The notes beneath the pieces are model-generated. The model saw only the letters and a program-made list of their open reading frames with translations. It was not told the origin of the DNA and did not search any database. This document shows, one piece after another, positions 23,071 through 30,586 of a stretch of 37,783 bases of DNA (position 1 is the stretch's first letter; each line of letters opens with the position of its first letter). Position numbers and translations under genes: made by a program. Origin of the DNA: Pollutimonas bauzanensis_A (GTDB lineage: Bacteria; Pseudomonadota; Gammaproteobacteria; Burkholderiales; Burkholderiaceae_B); the NCBI RefSeq assembly GCF_040393045.1, contig NZ_JBEBUX010000022.1:1-37783 (forward strand). Reading direction: 5' to 3'.

Positions 23071-23628
23071 GGTTTCCCGCCGTTGCTGCAGATGTCGGAC
23101 TAACGCCACGACAACTGCCGCCCCAATAATCAACAGTAGGGCAATTTCTTCATAGCGCTTGGCGTCGGCGAATAGCCATTGCAGCGTCTGGCCGAACAGG
23201 TAGCCGGCGCCGGTAAACAAGGGCGCCCAGATAGCCGCGCCGATCAAGTTAAACAGTACGAATCGCCAAGTTGGTATCTCGCTCATGCCAATGGCGATAG
23301 GGCCGACGGCTCGTAGTCCATACATAAAGCGTACACCGATGATGATGCCTGCCTGGTAGCGCAGCAGCCATCCGTTCACCTGTTGTGCCTGGGTAGTCCA
23401 TTGTGGAAAGCGCTTGAGCAACGCTGCGCCATGACGCCGGCCAAGGAAAAAGAAGAAAAGATCGCCCAAGGACCCGCCAAGCGTGGCGCAGACCACTACC
23501 AGCGGAAATGACAGGTAACCCTGATGCACGGCAAACCCGGCCAGCACCAATACGGTCTCACCTTCAAGAATGGACCCGACAAATGCGGCCAAGTAGCCGT
23601 GTTCGGCAAGGAATTCTGTCAGCATCAT
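23053..23628 (-). CDS. DedA-family membrane protein
   Basis: The 191-residue inner-membrane protein belongs to the DedA/VTT family. It starts LAEHGYLAAFVGSILEGETVLVLAGFA, and holds the conserved GGSLGDLFFFFLGRRHG and RFMYGLRAVGPIAIG segments, with a final hydrophobic helix. DedA proteins are linked to lipid-carrier flipping, proton motive force and envelope stress. It lies downstream of the second Lrp-type gene by 8 bases, so those two are likely co-transcribed. Confidence 0.9.
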   Translation of the reverse strand: MMLTEFLAEHGYLAAFVGSILEGETVLVLAGFAVHQGYLSFPLVVVCATLGGSLGDLFFFFLGRRHGAALLKRFPQWTTQAQQVNGWLLRYQAGIIIGVRFMYGLRAVGPIAIGMSEIPTWRFVLFNLIGAAIWAPLFTGAGYLFGQTLQWLFADAKRYEEIALLLIIGAAVVVALVRHLQQRRETSHAKR

Positions 23629-23636
23629 TGCTAGCG

Positions 23637-24086
23637 CTATCGCTTTGGGACATCAAGAGGGGGCAAGCGGCGTTTGACTGGTGTTGTCTTGACGACGGCG
23701 GTATTGGTTTCGGCCTGATTCGCCAGCGAGTCCAGGATGACATCCAGTTGTTCCATGGAGCGTACGCTCAATTTTGCAACGAAACAATCTTCGCCGGTAA
23801 CCTTATCGCATTCGGTAAATTCAGGTATCGCCTGAATTTGCCGTTCGATTGCGTGCATTTGTCCGGGCAATGGGCGTATCCGGACTATTGCCTTGAGCTG
23901 GTATCCAAACGCTTGAGGATCCACCGTAACGGTGTACCCGGTAATGACACCGCGTTCTTCCAGCCGCCGCAAACGTTCTGCAACGCTGGGCGATGAAAGC
24001 CCGCTCTTGCGCGCCAGAGCTTTGAGCGAAAGACGGGAGTCTTCCATCAGGGCGGCGATAATAATGCGGTCGATTTCGTCGTGCAT
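23637..24086 (-). CDS. Lrp/AsnC-family transcriptional regulator (second copy)
   Basis: The 149-residue protein has the Lrp layout: helix-turn-helix MHDEIDRIIIAALMEDSRLSLKALARKSGLSSPSVAERLRRLEERGVI, then a ligand-binding domain with KVTGEDCFVAKLSVRSMEQLD. The ATG at 24086 fits the usual family N-terminus; a GTG at 24110 would add eight residues. It is divergent from an EamA exporter gene about 130 bases away, a common arrangement in which the regulator controls amino-acid export. It differs clearly in sequence from the other Lrp-type protein in the window. Confidence 0.9.
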   Translation of the reverse strand: MHDEIDRIIIAALMEDSRLSLKALARKSGLSSPSVAERLRRLEERGVITGYTVTVDPQAFGYQLKAIVRIRPLPGQMHAIERQIQAIPEFTECDKVTGEDCFVAKLSVRSMEQLDVILDSLANQAETNTAVVKTTPVKRRLPPLDVPKR

Positions 24087-24097
24087 ATTGCTTGATA

Positions 24098-24112
24098 AGG
24101 TGTCTGGCACCT
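24098..24112. promoter_or_regulatory. Short dyad in the lrp-eamA intergenic region
   Basis: AGGTG and CACCT arms enclose TCTGG just upstream of the regulator ATG. It could be an autoregulatory site for the Lrp-type protein, but the dyad is short. Confidence 0.25.
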
Positions 24113-24219
24113 ATTGGCTTGAAAAAAAAGGGAATGGCTGGGTATTGCCTTATTTTATCTATAGAAGTTAAGGATGGAAAGCGTCACACTTTAGCTGTCT
24201 GAAATTTGGGGAGATTGCG

Positions 24220-25122
24220 ATGGAAAATCAAGTCAAGCGCGGTTCGCTGGAGATGGCAGGCGCCATGCTGATCTCCGGTACGATTGGCTGGTTCGTACTG
24301 GTGTCGGGGCAGCCAGTTCTGGACGTCGTGTTTTGGCGTTGTCTTTTCGGCGCAGCTACATTGCTGTTGATTTGCGCTTTCATGGGCTTGTTGCGGCCCG
24401 GCTTACTCAACTGGCAAATTTTTTTGTGGGCAGCGCTTAGCGGGGTCGCCATAGTAGGGAACTGGATATTGTTGTTTGCCGCTTATTCACGGGCCTCTAT
24501 CGGGATTGCCACGGCAGTCTATAACACGCAGCCATTCATGCTGGTCGGCTTGGGGGCGTTGTTCCTGGGTGAAAAGGTTACGTTGGACAAGATGGCGTGG
24601 CTAAGCCTGGCCTTTATCGGCATGCTGGCAATTACGCAGTCGCATGGCGGTTCTGGCTATGGCGGGAAAGCCTATTTGGCAGGAATCGCCTTGGCGCTGG
24701 GTGCAGCTTTTCTGTACGCTATTGCGGCACTTCTGGTTAAGCGGCTTACGGGTACCGCGCCGCATTTGATTGCGTTGATACAGGTTTGTGTAGGCATATT
24801 GATGTTGGCGCCGCTTGCAGACTTCACCGGCCTGCAAGAACACTCGGTCTCATCCTGGTCTGTATTGCTGGCGCTCGGCGTGGTGCATACTGGCTTCATG
24901 TATGTGCTGCTTTATGGGGCGATTCAAAAGCTGCCGGTCGCGTTGACGGGGGCGTTGTCGTTCATTTACCCCATCGTGGCCATTATCGTGGATTGGGTCG
25001 CATTCGGGCACCGCTTGCAATGGATGCAGTGGTTTGGCGTAGCCACGATTCTTTTGGCGGCTGCAGCAATGCGTCAGGGCTGGACGCTCAAGCGCTTGCC
25101 GTCTATGAACAAATGCGACTGA
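24220..25122 (+). CDS. EamA/DMT-family exporter
   Basis: The 300-residue inner-membrane protein has about ten hydrophobic helices arranged as two EamA repeats (about 8-140 and 152-288). Markers include FWRCLFGAATLL, AAYSRASIGIATAVYNTQPFMLVGLGALFLGE in the first half and GALSFIYPIVAIIVDWVAFGHRL in the second. Drug/metabolite transporters of this type usually export amino acids or metabolites. The divergent Lrp-type gene suggests amino-acid-responsive expression. GGGGAGATTGCG precedes the ATG. Confidence 0.9.
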   Translation: MENQVKRGSLEMAGAMLISGTIGWFVLVSGQPVLDVVFWRCLFGAATLLLICAFMGLLRPGLLNWQIFLWAALSGVAIVGNWILLFAAYSRASIGIATAVYNTQPFMLVGLGALFLGEKVTLDKMAWLSLAFIGMLAITQSHGGSGYGGKAYLAGIALALGAAFLYAIAALLVKRLTGTAPHLIALIQVCVGILMLAPLADFTGLQEHSVSSWSVLLALGVVHTGFMYVLLYGAIQKLPVALTGALSFIYPIVAIIVDWVAFGHRLQWMQWFGVATILLAAAAMRQGWTLKRLPSMNKCD

Positions 25123-25139
25123 ATGCTATGGGGGGCAGG

Positions 25140-25454
25140 TTAACGTCCATGGCGGAAATGCCTTCCGCCATGTCCCCAGCCGCCGTATCCCGGGCCGCCG
25201 CCGTGCCAATGTTTGTGGCCGCCATAATGGCCTGATCTGAATCCAAAATTGAAGTAGAGGGGTGGGCCTACGTACCAGGGGTTTCCATAATACATAGGCG
25301 GCGGGACATAGACCGTGCCTGGCGCCACATAAACTTGCGCATCCCCCGGTACGTAATAAGCGGGCGCTGGACTGTAAACAGCGCAGCCACCAAGCATACA
25401 TAACAAGGCCGACGTGATAACCAGTCGTCTTGCCGTCTGGTTTGCAGTTCTCAT
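25140..25454 (-). CDS. Small Gly/His/Tyr-rich lipoprotein
   Basis: The 104-residue protein has a lipoprotein signal with lipobox LGGC at about residue 24. The mature chain starts with a Pro/Tyr/Val-rich segment (YSPAPAYYVPGDAQVYVAPG) and ends in a tail rich in Gly and His (GHYGGHKHWHGGGPG, GGWGHGGRHFRHGR) containing about nine histidines. The tail could bind transition metals, but this is inference. Similar short low-complexity lipoproteins are common in Burkholderiales and are uncharacterised. The gene is convergent with the EamA exporter, 17 bases apart. Confidence 0.75.
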   Translation of the reverse strand: MRTANQTARRLVITSALLCMLGGCAVYSPAPAYYVPGDAQVYVAPGTVYVPPPMYYGNPWYVGPPLYFNFGFRSGHYGGHKHWHGGGPGYGGWGHGGRHFRHGR

Positions 25455-25542
25455 GATGCAAAGTTAGACCTTGGCGCAATGGCGATAGTTCGCGGGTTTC
25501 TTTCTTTGTTACACATCGAAGCGCGAGCACTGCTGCTGGCCT

Positions 25543-25561
25543 CGCGGGTTGGGAACCCGCG
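25543..25561. other. GC-rich hairpin in the lipoprotein-SDR intergenic region
   Basis: CGCGGGTT and AACCCGCG form a perfect 8-base stem with a GGG loop. It lies in the 178-base divergent region and could sit in the leader of the SDR gene. There is no T tract, so it is not a typical terminator. Its role is unknown. Confidence 0.4.
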
Positions 25562-25632
25562 TGAAGGAAGGGAGGGTCCCGTGTATTATTGCAAGCTACC
25601 GATTCGGTTCGATAAAACAAGAGGGGATATAA

Positions 25633-26391
25633 ATGGATAAGGCAACGGGCGTTGCGTTGGTAACAGGCGCAGGCAGTGGCATTGGTCGCGCGGTGGCGCT
25701 TGAATTTTTAGCCAATAACTATCAAGTGGTTCTTTGCGGCCGGCGCGCCGATGCCCTGGAGCAGACGCGTGCGTTGGCCGCCGATAAAGGGGGGAATGCG
25801 CTCGCTGTACCCACTGACGTCACTGATGAAAGCGCGGTGGGGGCTTTATTCGAAAAAATAGAAAGTACTTACGGCCGGCTCGATGTGTTGTTCAACAATG
25901 CGGGGCGCGGCGCCCCAGCGGTTCCCATAGAAGATTTGTCGATAGCGGACTGGCGTGCAGTGGTCGACGTGAATCTGACTGGCATGTTCCTGTGCGCGCA
26001 GGCAGCCATACGCATGATGAAGAACCAGCAGCCCCAGGGTGGGCGCATTATTAATAATGGCTCTATTTCCGCTACAGCGCCGCGTCCCTTTTCTATTGCC
26101 TACACTGCCACCAAGCATGCCGTAACAGGCCTGACCAAGTCTATTTCACTGGATTGCCGCCCCTATAATATTGCTTGCGGCCAGATCGATATCGGCAATG
26201 CCGCTACTGATATGACCAACCGTATGGCGGCGGGCATATTGCAGGCCGACGGCACAACCCGTCCAGAGCCTCGTATGGACGTGGCTCATGTGGCGCGTGC
26301 GGTCCATCAAATGGCGCAACTGCCCTTGGATACCAATGTGCAATTTATGACCATCATGGCGACCAACATGCCGTTTCTAGGGCGCGGCTAA
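25633..26391 (+). CDS. Short-chain dehydrogenase/reductase (SDR)
   Basis: The 252-residue protein is a classical SDR: cofactor motif TGAGSGIGRA (residues 11-20), NNAG at about residue 90, catalytic Ser in NNGSISA, and the Y-x-x-x-K pair in YTATKHAV. The residues CGRRAD after the second strand suggest NADP preference. These cytoplasmic enzymes oxidise or reduce alcohol, keto or acyl groups; the substrate here is unknown. AGAGGGGAT precedes the ATG. The DUF924 gene begins almost immediately after the stop, so they are probably one operon. Confidence 0.92.
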   Translation: MDKATGVALVTGAGSGIGRAVALEFLANNYQVVLCGRRADALEQTRALAADKGGNALAVPTDVTDESAVGALFEKIESTYGRLDVLFNNAGRGAPAVPIEDLSIADWRAVVDVNLTGMFLCAQAAIRMMKNQQPQGGRIINNGSISATAPRPFSIAYTATKHAVTGLTKSISLDCRPYNIACGQIDIGNAATDMTNRMAAGILQADGTTRPEPRMDVAHVARAVHQMAQLPLDTNVQFMTIMATNMPFLGRG

Positions 26392-26404
26392 CGTGCAACC
26401 CATT

Positions 26405-26977
26405 ATGACGACACAGAATCACACTGAACGCGACGACGATAAGCAGGCTATCGCCGAGGTAATCGATTTTTGGCAGGCGGCAGGGCCAGCGGCTTGGTTT
26501 ACAAAGGATCCGGATTTCGACTTGCGTTTTCGCGAGCATTTCCTGCAAGCGCATATGGCAGCGGCGCGGCGCGAGCTGGACCACTGGGCAAGCAGTCCGA
26601 ACGGTGGATTGGCGCTGTTAATTCTGCTCGATCAGTTTCCCCGGAACGCCTTTCGCGGTACCGCGCACATGTTTGCCACGGATCCGCTGGCACTGCATTT
26701 TGCCGAGGCGATTGTAGAAGCGAAATTTGACACGCTTGTCGATCCTGCGCTGCGCTTGTTCTGTTATTTGCCCTTCGAGCACTCTGAAAATCTGGCCGAC
26801 CAGGAACGTTCAGTCCTTTTGCATGCCGGACTGGATGTTTCTTTGCGCCATTATGCAGAAGACCACCACCGAATCATCGCGCGCTTCGGACGTTTTCCGC
26901 ATCGCAATGCGTCGTTGGGGCGTGCCACCACAGCACAGGAACAAGCGTTTTTGGACGAAGGCGGGTTTGCAGGCTAG
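26405..26977 (+). CDS. DUF924 family protein
   Basis: The 190-residue helical protein matches DUF924 (YPO3983-like): WFTKDPDFDLRFREHF, LALLILLDQFPRNAFRGTAHMFATDPLAL and FCYLPFEHSENLADQERSV. The fold is a TPR-like helical bundle, and no biochemical function is established. The ATG at 26405 is used; a GTG at 26393, two bases after the SDR stop, would add four residues and cannot be excluded. It is likely translated with the SDR. Confidence 0.9.
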   Translation: MTTQNHTERDDDKQAIAEVIDFWQAAGPAAWFTKDPDFDLRFREHFLQAHMAAARRELDHWASSPNGGLALLILLDQFPRNAFRGTAHMFATDPLALHFAEAIVEAKFDTLVDPALRLFCYLPFEHSENLADQERSVLLHAGLDVSLRHYAEDHHRIIARFGRFPHRNASLGRATTAQEQAFLDEGGFAG

Positions 26978-27022
26978 TCAGGCGTCTTTGTCTTGTCTGG
27001 GTAATACCTACGGCGCTGGCGG

Positions 27023-27042
27023 GCTAGTGTGCGTGCACTAGC
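27023..27042. promoter_or_regulatory. Perfect inverted repeat upstream of lrgA
   Basis: GCTAGTG and CACTAGC arms enclose six bases, 32 bases before the ATG chosen for lrgA. It may be an operator or a leader hairpin. It would fall inside the coding frame if the upstream GTG (27029) were the true start. Confidence 0.35.
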
Positions 27043-27073
27043 TTCCGTGTTTTCTATACTTTATTGGTTGCTT

Positions 27074-27433
27074 ATGCCTGTACTGTCTGCTGTGGCTGCG
27101 TTGTTCTCTATGCAAATTCTTGGCGAAGCGCTGGTGCGGTTGCTGAGCCTGCCGCTACCCGGACCTTTAATGGGGATGCTGTTGATGCTGGCCGCACTCA
27201 TCGTATATGGGCGTGTGCCGGCAGGGTTGCGCGATACCTGCCATCACGCGCTGAAGCACTTGATGCTGCTGTTTATTCCTCTTGTAGCGGGCATCATGCT
27301 GTACTTCGGCCAGCTTGCCGATGACTGGATTCCTTTCTTGCTGGCCTGCATTGGCGGCGTGGCTTTGACTATCGTGGTGACTGCGGTGGCCTTTCGCTGG
27401 ATGCTGAACCGTTCGAGGGTGTCCGAGCTATGA
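27074..27433 (+). CDS. lrgA: CidA/LrgA-family protein
   Basis: The 119-residue membrane protein has four hydrophobic helices and the CidA/LrgA signature MQILGEALVRLLSLPLPGPLMGMLLML, followed by HLMLLFIPLVAGIMLY. The family is described as holin-like and is implicated in murein-hydrolase export, programmed lysis or metabolite transport. The ATG at 27074 gives the usual family N-terminus but lacks a clear ribosome site; GTG codons at 27047 and 27029 in frame are alternatives. The stop overlaps the lrgB start by 4 bases (ATGA), indicating translational coupling. Confidence 0.85.
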   Translation: MPVLSAVAALFSMQILGEALVRLLSLPLPGPLMGMLLMLAALIVYGRVPAGLRDTCHHALKHLMLLFIPLVAGIMLYFGQLADDWIPFLLACIGGVALTIVVTAVAFRWMLNRSRVSEL

Positions 27434-28155
27434 CCGATACATTTGCGGCAGTTTGGCACTACCTGGCGGACTCCACCTTGTTTTGGCTGGGGTTAACTTT
27501 ACTGGTCTATCTGGGCGCGGCAACGGTATACCAGCGTAGCGGCGGCAACCCCTTGCTTTTGCCAGTTCTTACAGCCGTGGTCGTCGTGGTTGGCGTGCTG
27601 TACTACACCAAGACGCCATATCAGGTGTATGCCGAAAGGACGTGGTTCCTGAAATTCCTTATCGGGCCTGCAACCGTGGCGCTTGCGATTCCCCTATATG
27701 GCCAGTTGGCGCGCTTGAAACGCCTGTTCTGGCCCATATTCGTGGCCTTGCTGGCTGGTTCTGCCACGGCCATTCTTTCTGCCATCGGGATCGCCCGGTT
27801 CGTGGGGGCTTCCGTGCAAACTCAATTGTCGCTCGCTCCCAAGTCGGCAACCATGCCCATCGCAATGGAAGTGGCTGCGTTAAGCGGCGGTTTGCCTTCG
27901 TTGACTACGATAGCCGTGGCTATTACCGGTATTGCCGGCGCGATTATGGCTGGTGGCTTGTTTAAGCTTGTACGCGTGCAGGATCCAGAAGTGGAAGGGT
28001 TTGCGCTGGGCCTGAGCGCGCATGCAATCGGTACGGCCCGTGCTTTTCAATCGAATGACACCGCCGGGGCGTTTGCCGCATTGGGGATGGGATTGAACGG
28101 GATCGCTACCGCGATACTTGTCCCGCTCATACTTGCGGTCTTGGCAATCATTTAG
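27430..28155 (+). CDS. lrgB: LrgB/CidB-family protein
   Basis: The 241-residue membrane protein matches the LrgB family: QRSGGNPLLLPVL near the N-terminus, FLKFLIGPATVALAIPLYGQ, SLAPKSATMPIAMEVAALSGGLPSLTT and GFALGLSAHAIGTARAFQ. It has about seven to eight membrane segments. LrgA and LrgB work together at the inner membrane; plant and bacterial relatives transport glycolate or pyruvate, so transport rather than lysis is possible. It is coupled to lrgA by a 4-base overlap. Confidence 0.92.
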   Translation: MTDTFAAVWHYLADSTLFWLGLTLLVYLGAATVYQRSGGNPLLLPVLTAVVVVVGVLYYTKTPYQVYAERTWFLKFLIGPATVALAIPLYGQLARLKRLFWPIFVALLAGSATAILSAIGIARFVGASVQTQLSLAPKSATMPIAMEVAALSGGLPSLTTIAVAITGIAGAIMAGGLFKLVRVQDPEVEGFALGLSAHAIGTARAFQSNDTAGAFAALGMGLNGIATAILVPLILAVLAII

Positions 28156-28170
28156 TTGGATTTGTCCAAC
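28155..28170 (+). terminator. Hairpin immediately after lrgB
   Basis: GTTGGA and TCCAAC form a 6-base stem with a TTTG loop right at the stop codon of lrgB. A second GCCCC/GGGGC hairpin begins a few bases later (about 28176-28194). Neither has a T tract; together they may end or protect the lrgAB message. Confidence 0.35.
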
Positions 28171-28313
28171 CGCAGCCCCACGGCGACGGGGGCGAATCTA
28201 TTGCCTACTGAGCAGAATCAATATTTCCTGGTTTCTGAATAATCCGTATCGCGCTGGCAGTTGTATGATCTGAAATATCTGCAATGCATCAGAATTAATT
28301 AGAGGAGACCAAA

Positions 28314-29972
28314 ATGCCCAGTATCTTTGACCAGGATTTGCCACAGACCCCGGCTAATTACGCCCAAATGTCGCCGCTGTCATTTATTGAACGCACCGCT
28401 GGCGTTTATCCGCAGCGTTTGGCTGTTGTGCATGGAACGGGCCCGAAAGCATTACGGCGCAACTGGGCCGAGCTGTATAGCCGTTGCCGACAACTGGCTA
28501 GCGCCCTGGCCCAAAACGGTATAGGCAAAGGGGATACGGTGGCTGTGATGCTACCCAATACACCTGTTATGGTGGAAGCCCACTTTGGCATTCCCATGGT
28601 CGGAGCCGTTCTCAATGCCATCAATACGCGGCTGGATGCTCAAACGGTCGCGTTTATGCTGGACCACGGTGAAGCCAGTACTGTCATCGTCGACACCGAA
28701 TTCGCGCCTGTCATGCGCAAGGCGCTCGCCTTGCGCTCATCGTCTTCGCCCATTTACGTCATTGACGTAGCCGACGCGCTATACACCGGCCCGGCGCAAC
28801 CCATAGGCGCTATCGAGTACGAAGCCTTCATCGCGAAGGGCGATCCTAATTTTGCATGGCAGCTTCCTGAGAACGAATGGGACGCCATTGCGCTGAACTA
28901 CACCAGCGGCACGACAGGCAACCCCAAAGGGGTGGTCTACCATCATCGTGGGGCGGCTACCGCCGCCATTTCCAATATCCTTGAATGGGATATGCCCAAG
29001 CATGCCGTTTACTTGTGGACGCTACCGATGTTCCATTGCAACGGTTGGTGTTTTCCCTGGGCGGTAGCTGCGCGCGCCGGCGTCAATGTGTGTTTGCGCA
29101 AGATCGAAGCACAAGCCATTTTCGATGCTATCCGTGAACATGGCGTCACCCATTATTGTGGCGCGCCCATTGTGCATAGCCTGTTGGTCAATGCGCCGCA
29201 AGCCATGAAAGAGGGCGTGCCGCAAGGCGTTAAAGCTATGGTGGCGGGTGCGGCGCCTCCCGCGTCCATGATCGAAGGCATGGAACGGCTGGGATTCGAT
29301 ATTCTGCATGTTTACGGACTGACTGAAACTTACGGGCCGGCAACCGTATGCGCCAAGCATGCCGAGTGGGATGATCTCGATATTGGCGAGCGTGCGCGCC
29401 TTAATTCGCGCCAGGGCGTCACTTACCATCTGGAACGCGGAATCACCGTCATGGATCCACAGACCATGCAGCCGGTGCCTGCCGATGGACAAACCATGGG
29501 TGAAATCATGTTCCGCGGCAATATCGCCATGAAGGGGTATCTGAAGAATCCGAAGGCGACACAAGATGCATTGGCGGGGGGCTGGTTCCATAGCGGCGAC
29601 CTGGCGGTCATGGATCCGGACGGCTATGTAAAAATCAAGGACCGCAGCAAAGACATCATTATCTCTGGCGGTGAAAATATTTCATCCATCGAAGTAGAGG
29701 ACGTACTGTACCGTCATCCCGATGTCTTGGCGGCCGCCGTTGTTGCGCGTTCGGATACACGCTGGGGCGAGACGCCATGCGCCTTTATCGAACTCAAAGA
29801 AGGTTCAGAAACCACAGCAGAAGCCATTATTGAGCATTGCAAGAAACATTTGGCGGGCTTCAAAGTACCGCGCTCTGTCGTATTTTGCGAGCTGCCCAAG
29901 ACTTCTACCGGCAAGATCCAGAAGTTTGAGTTGCGCAAACAGGCCGAATTGCTTGAAACGGCGGCTGGTTAA
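28314..29972 (+). CDS. Acyl-CoA ligase (AMP-forming, FadD/DmdB-like)
   Basis: The 552-residue enzyme is a member of the ANL superfamily and activates a carboxylic acid to its acyl-CoA via an acyl-adenylate. Motifs in order: phosphate loop YTSGTTGNPKGVVYHH (about 196), GLTETYGP (about 338), HSGDLAV with the ATP-ribose Asp, the hinge IKDRSKDIIISGGENISSIEVED, and the catalytic lysine region KTSTGKIQK near the C-terminus. The sequence type matches medium/short-chain acyl-CoA synthetases that include the methylmercaptopropionate ligase DmdB, but the substrate cannot be fixed. AGAGGAGACC gives a strong ribosome site. It appears monocistronic. Confidence 0.9.
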   Translation: MPSIFDQDLPQTPANYAQMSPLSFIERTAGVYPQRLAVVHGTGPKALRRNWAELYSRCRQLASALAQNGIGKGDTVAVMLPNTPVMVEAHFGIPMVGAVLNAINTRLDAQTVAFMLDHGEASTVIVDTEFAPVMRKALALRSSSSPIYVIDVADALYTGPAQPIGAIEYEAFIAKGDPNFAWQLPENEWDAIALNYTSGTTGNPKGVVYHHRGAATAAISNILEWDMPKHAVYLWTLPMFHCNGWCFPWAVAARAGVNVCLRKIEAQAIFDAIREHGVTHYCGAPIVHSLLVNAPQAMKEGVPQGVKAMVAGAAPPASMIEGMERLGFDILHVYGLTETYGPATVCAKHAEWDDLDIGERARLNSRQGVTYHLERGITVMDPQTMQPVPADGQTMGEIMFRGNIAMKGYLKNPKATQDALAGGWFHSGDLAVMDPDGYVKIKDRSKDIIISGGENISSIEVEDVLYRHPDVLAAAVVARSDTRWGETPCAFIELKEGSETTAEAIIEHCKKHLAGFKVPRSVVFCELPKTSTGKIQKFELRKQAELLETAAG

Positions 29973-30079
29973 TAACCGCCTCGCGCCCTCCATAGTTCAA
30001 TGTCCCGTGGCGGGCGCGGTTGTACAGCCCTCGTCGCTGGACTACAATTTAAGATGTTTTTCCCCACGGAACTTTAGGT

Positions 30080-30562
30080 ATGCCCACATTTGATGTCGTC
30101 TCTGAAGTCGACAAGCACGAACTTAGCAATGCAGTCGACCAAGCCAGTCGCGAATTGGCTACCCGCTTTGATTTTAAAGGCAGCGACGCCAAGTTTGAAT
30201 TGGATGGCTTTGTGGTTACGCAGTCGGCTTCCAGCGTTTTTCAGCTGAACCAAATGCTGGACATCTTGCGGGGCCGTTTGTCCGCTCGAGGCATCGATGT
30301 ACGCTGCCTTGACGTGGCTACGCCTCTGGAAAATCTGGGCGGCGCTCGCCAAAAAATCACGATCAAGCAAGGCATAGAGCAAGCCATATCCAAGAAGCTC
30401 ATCGCCGCACTCAAGGCAGGCAAGCTCAAGGTCGAAGCCCAGATCAACGGCGAGAAACTGCGAATCAGCGGCAAGAAGCGCGACGACTTGCAAGCCGCGA
30501 TCGCCTTGCTGAAAAAGACCGACGTCGAATTGCCGCTTCAATACGAAAATTTTCGTGACTAG
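30080..30562 (+). CDS. yajQ: YajQ-family cyclic-di-GMP/nucleotide-binding protein
   Basis: The 160-residue cytoplasmic protein is a full-length YajQ: MPTFDVVSEVDKHELSNAVDQA, ATRFDFKGSDAKFELDG, LDILRGRLSARGIDVRCLD, ISKKLIAALKAGKLKVEAQINGEKLRISGKKRDDLQ, and ending LPLQYENFRD. YajQ proteins in several bacteria bind cyclic di-GMP and act with transcription factors or other partners. A diguanylate cyclase gene starts 24 bases downstream on the same strand, which fits an effector-synthase pairing. Confidence 0.95.
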   Translation: MPTFDVVSEVDKHELSNAVDQASRELATRFDFKGSDAKFELDGFVVTQSASSVFQLNQMLDILRGRLSARGIDVRCLDVATPLENLGGARQKITIKQGIEQAISKKLIAALKAGKLKVEAQINGEKLRISGKKRDDLQAAIALLKKTDVELPLQYENFRD

Positions 30563-30586
30563 TGCTACGCGCTTTTCCTGATACAG

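Noticed and set aside
29022..29591. Minus-strand open frame inside the acyl-CoA ligase gene
   Set aside because: The opposite strand carries all ANL motifs; this frame has none and is a shadow.
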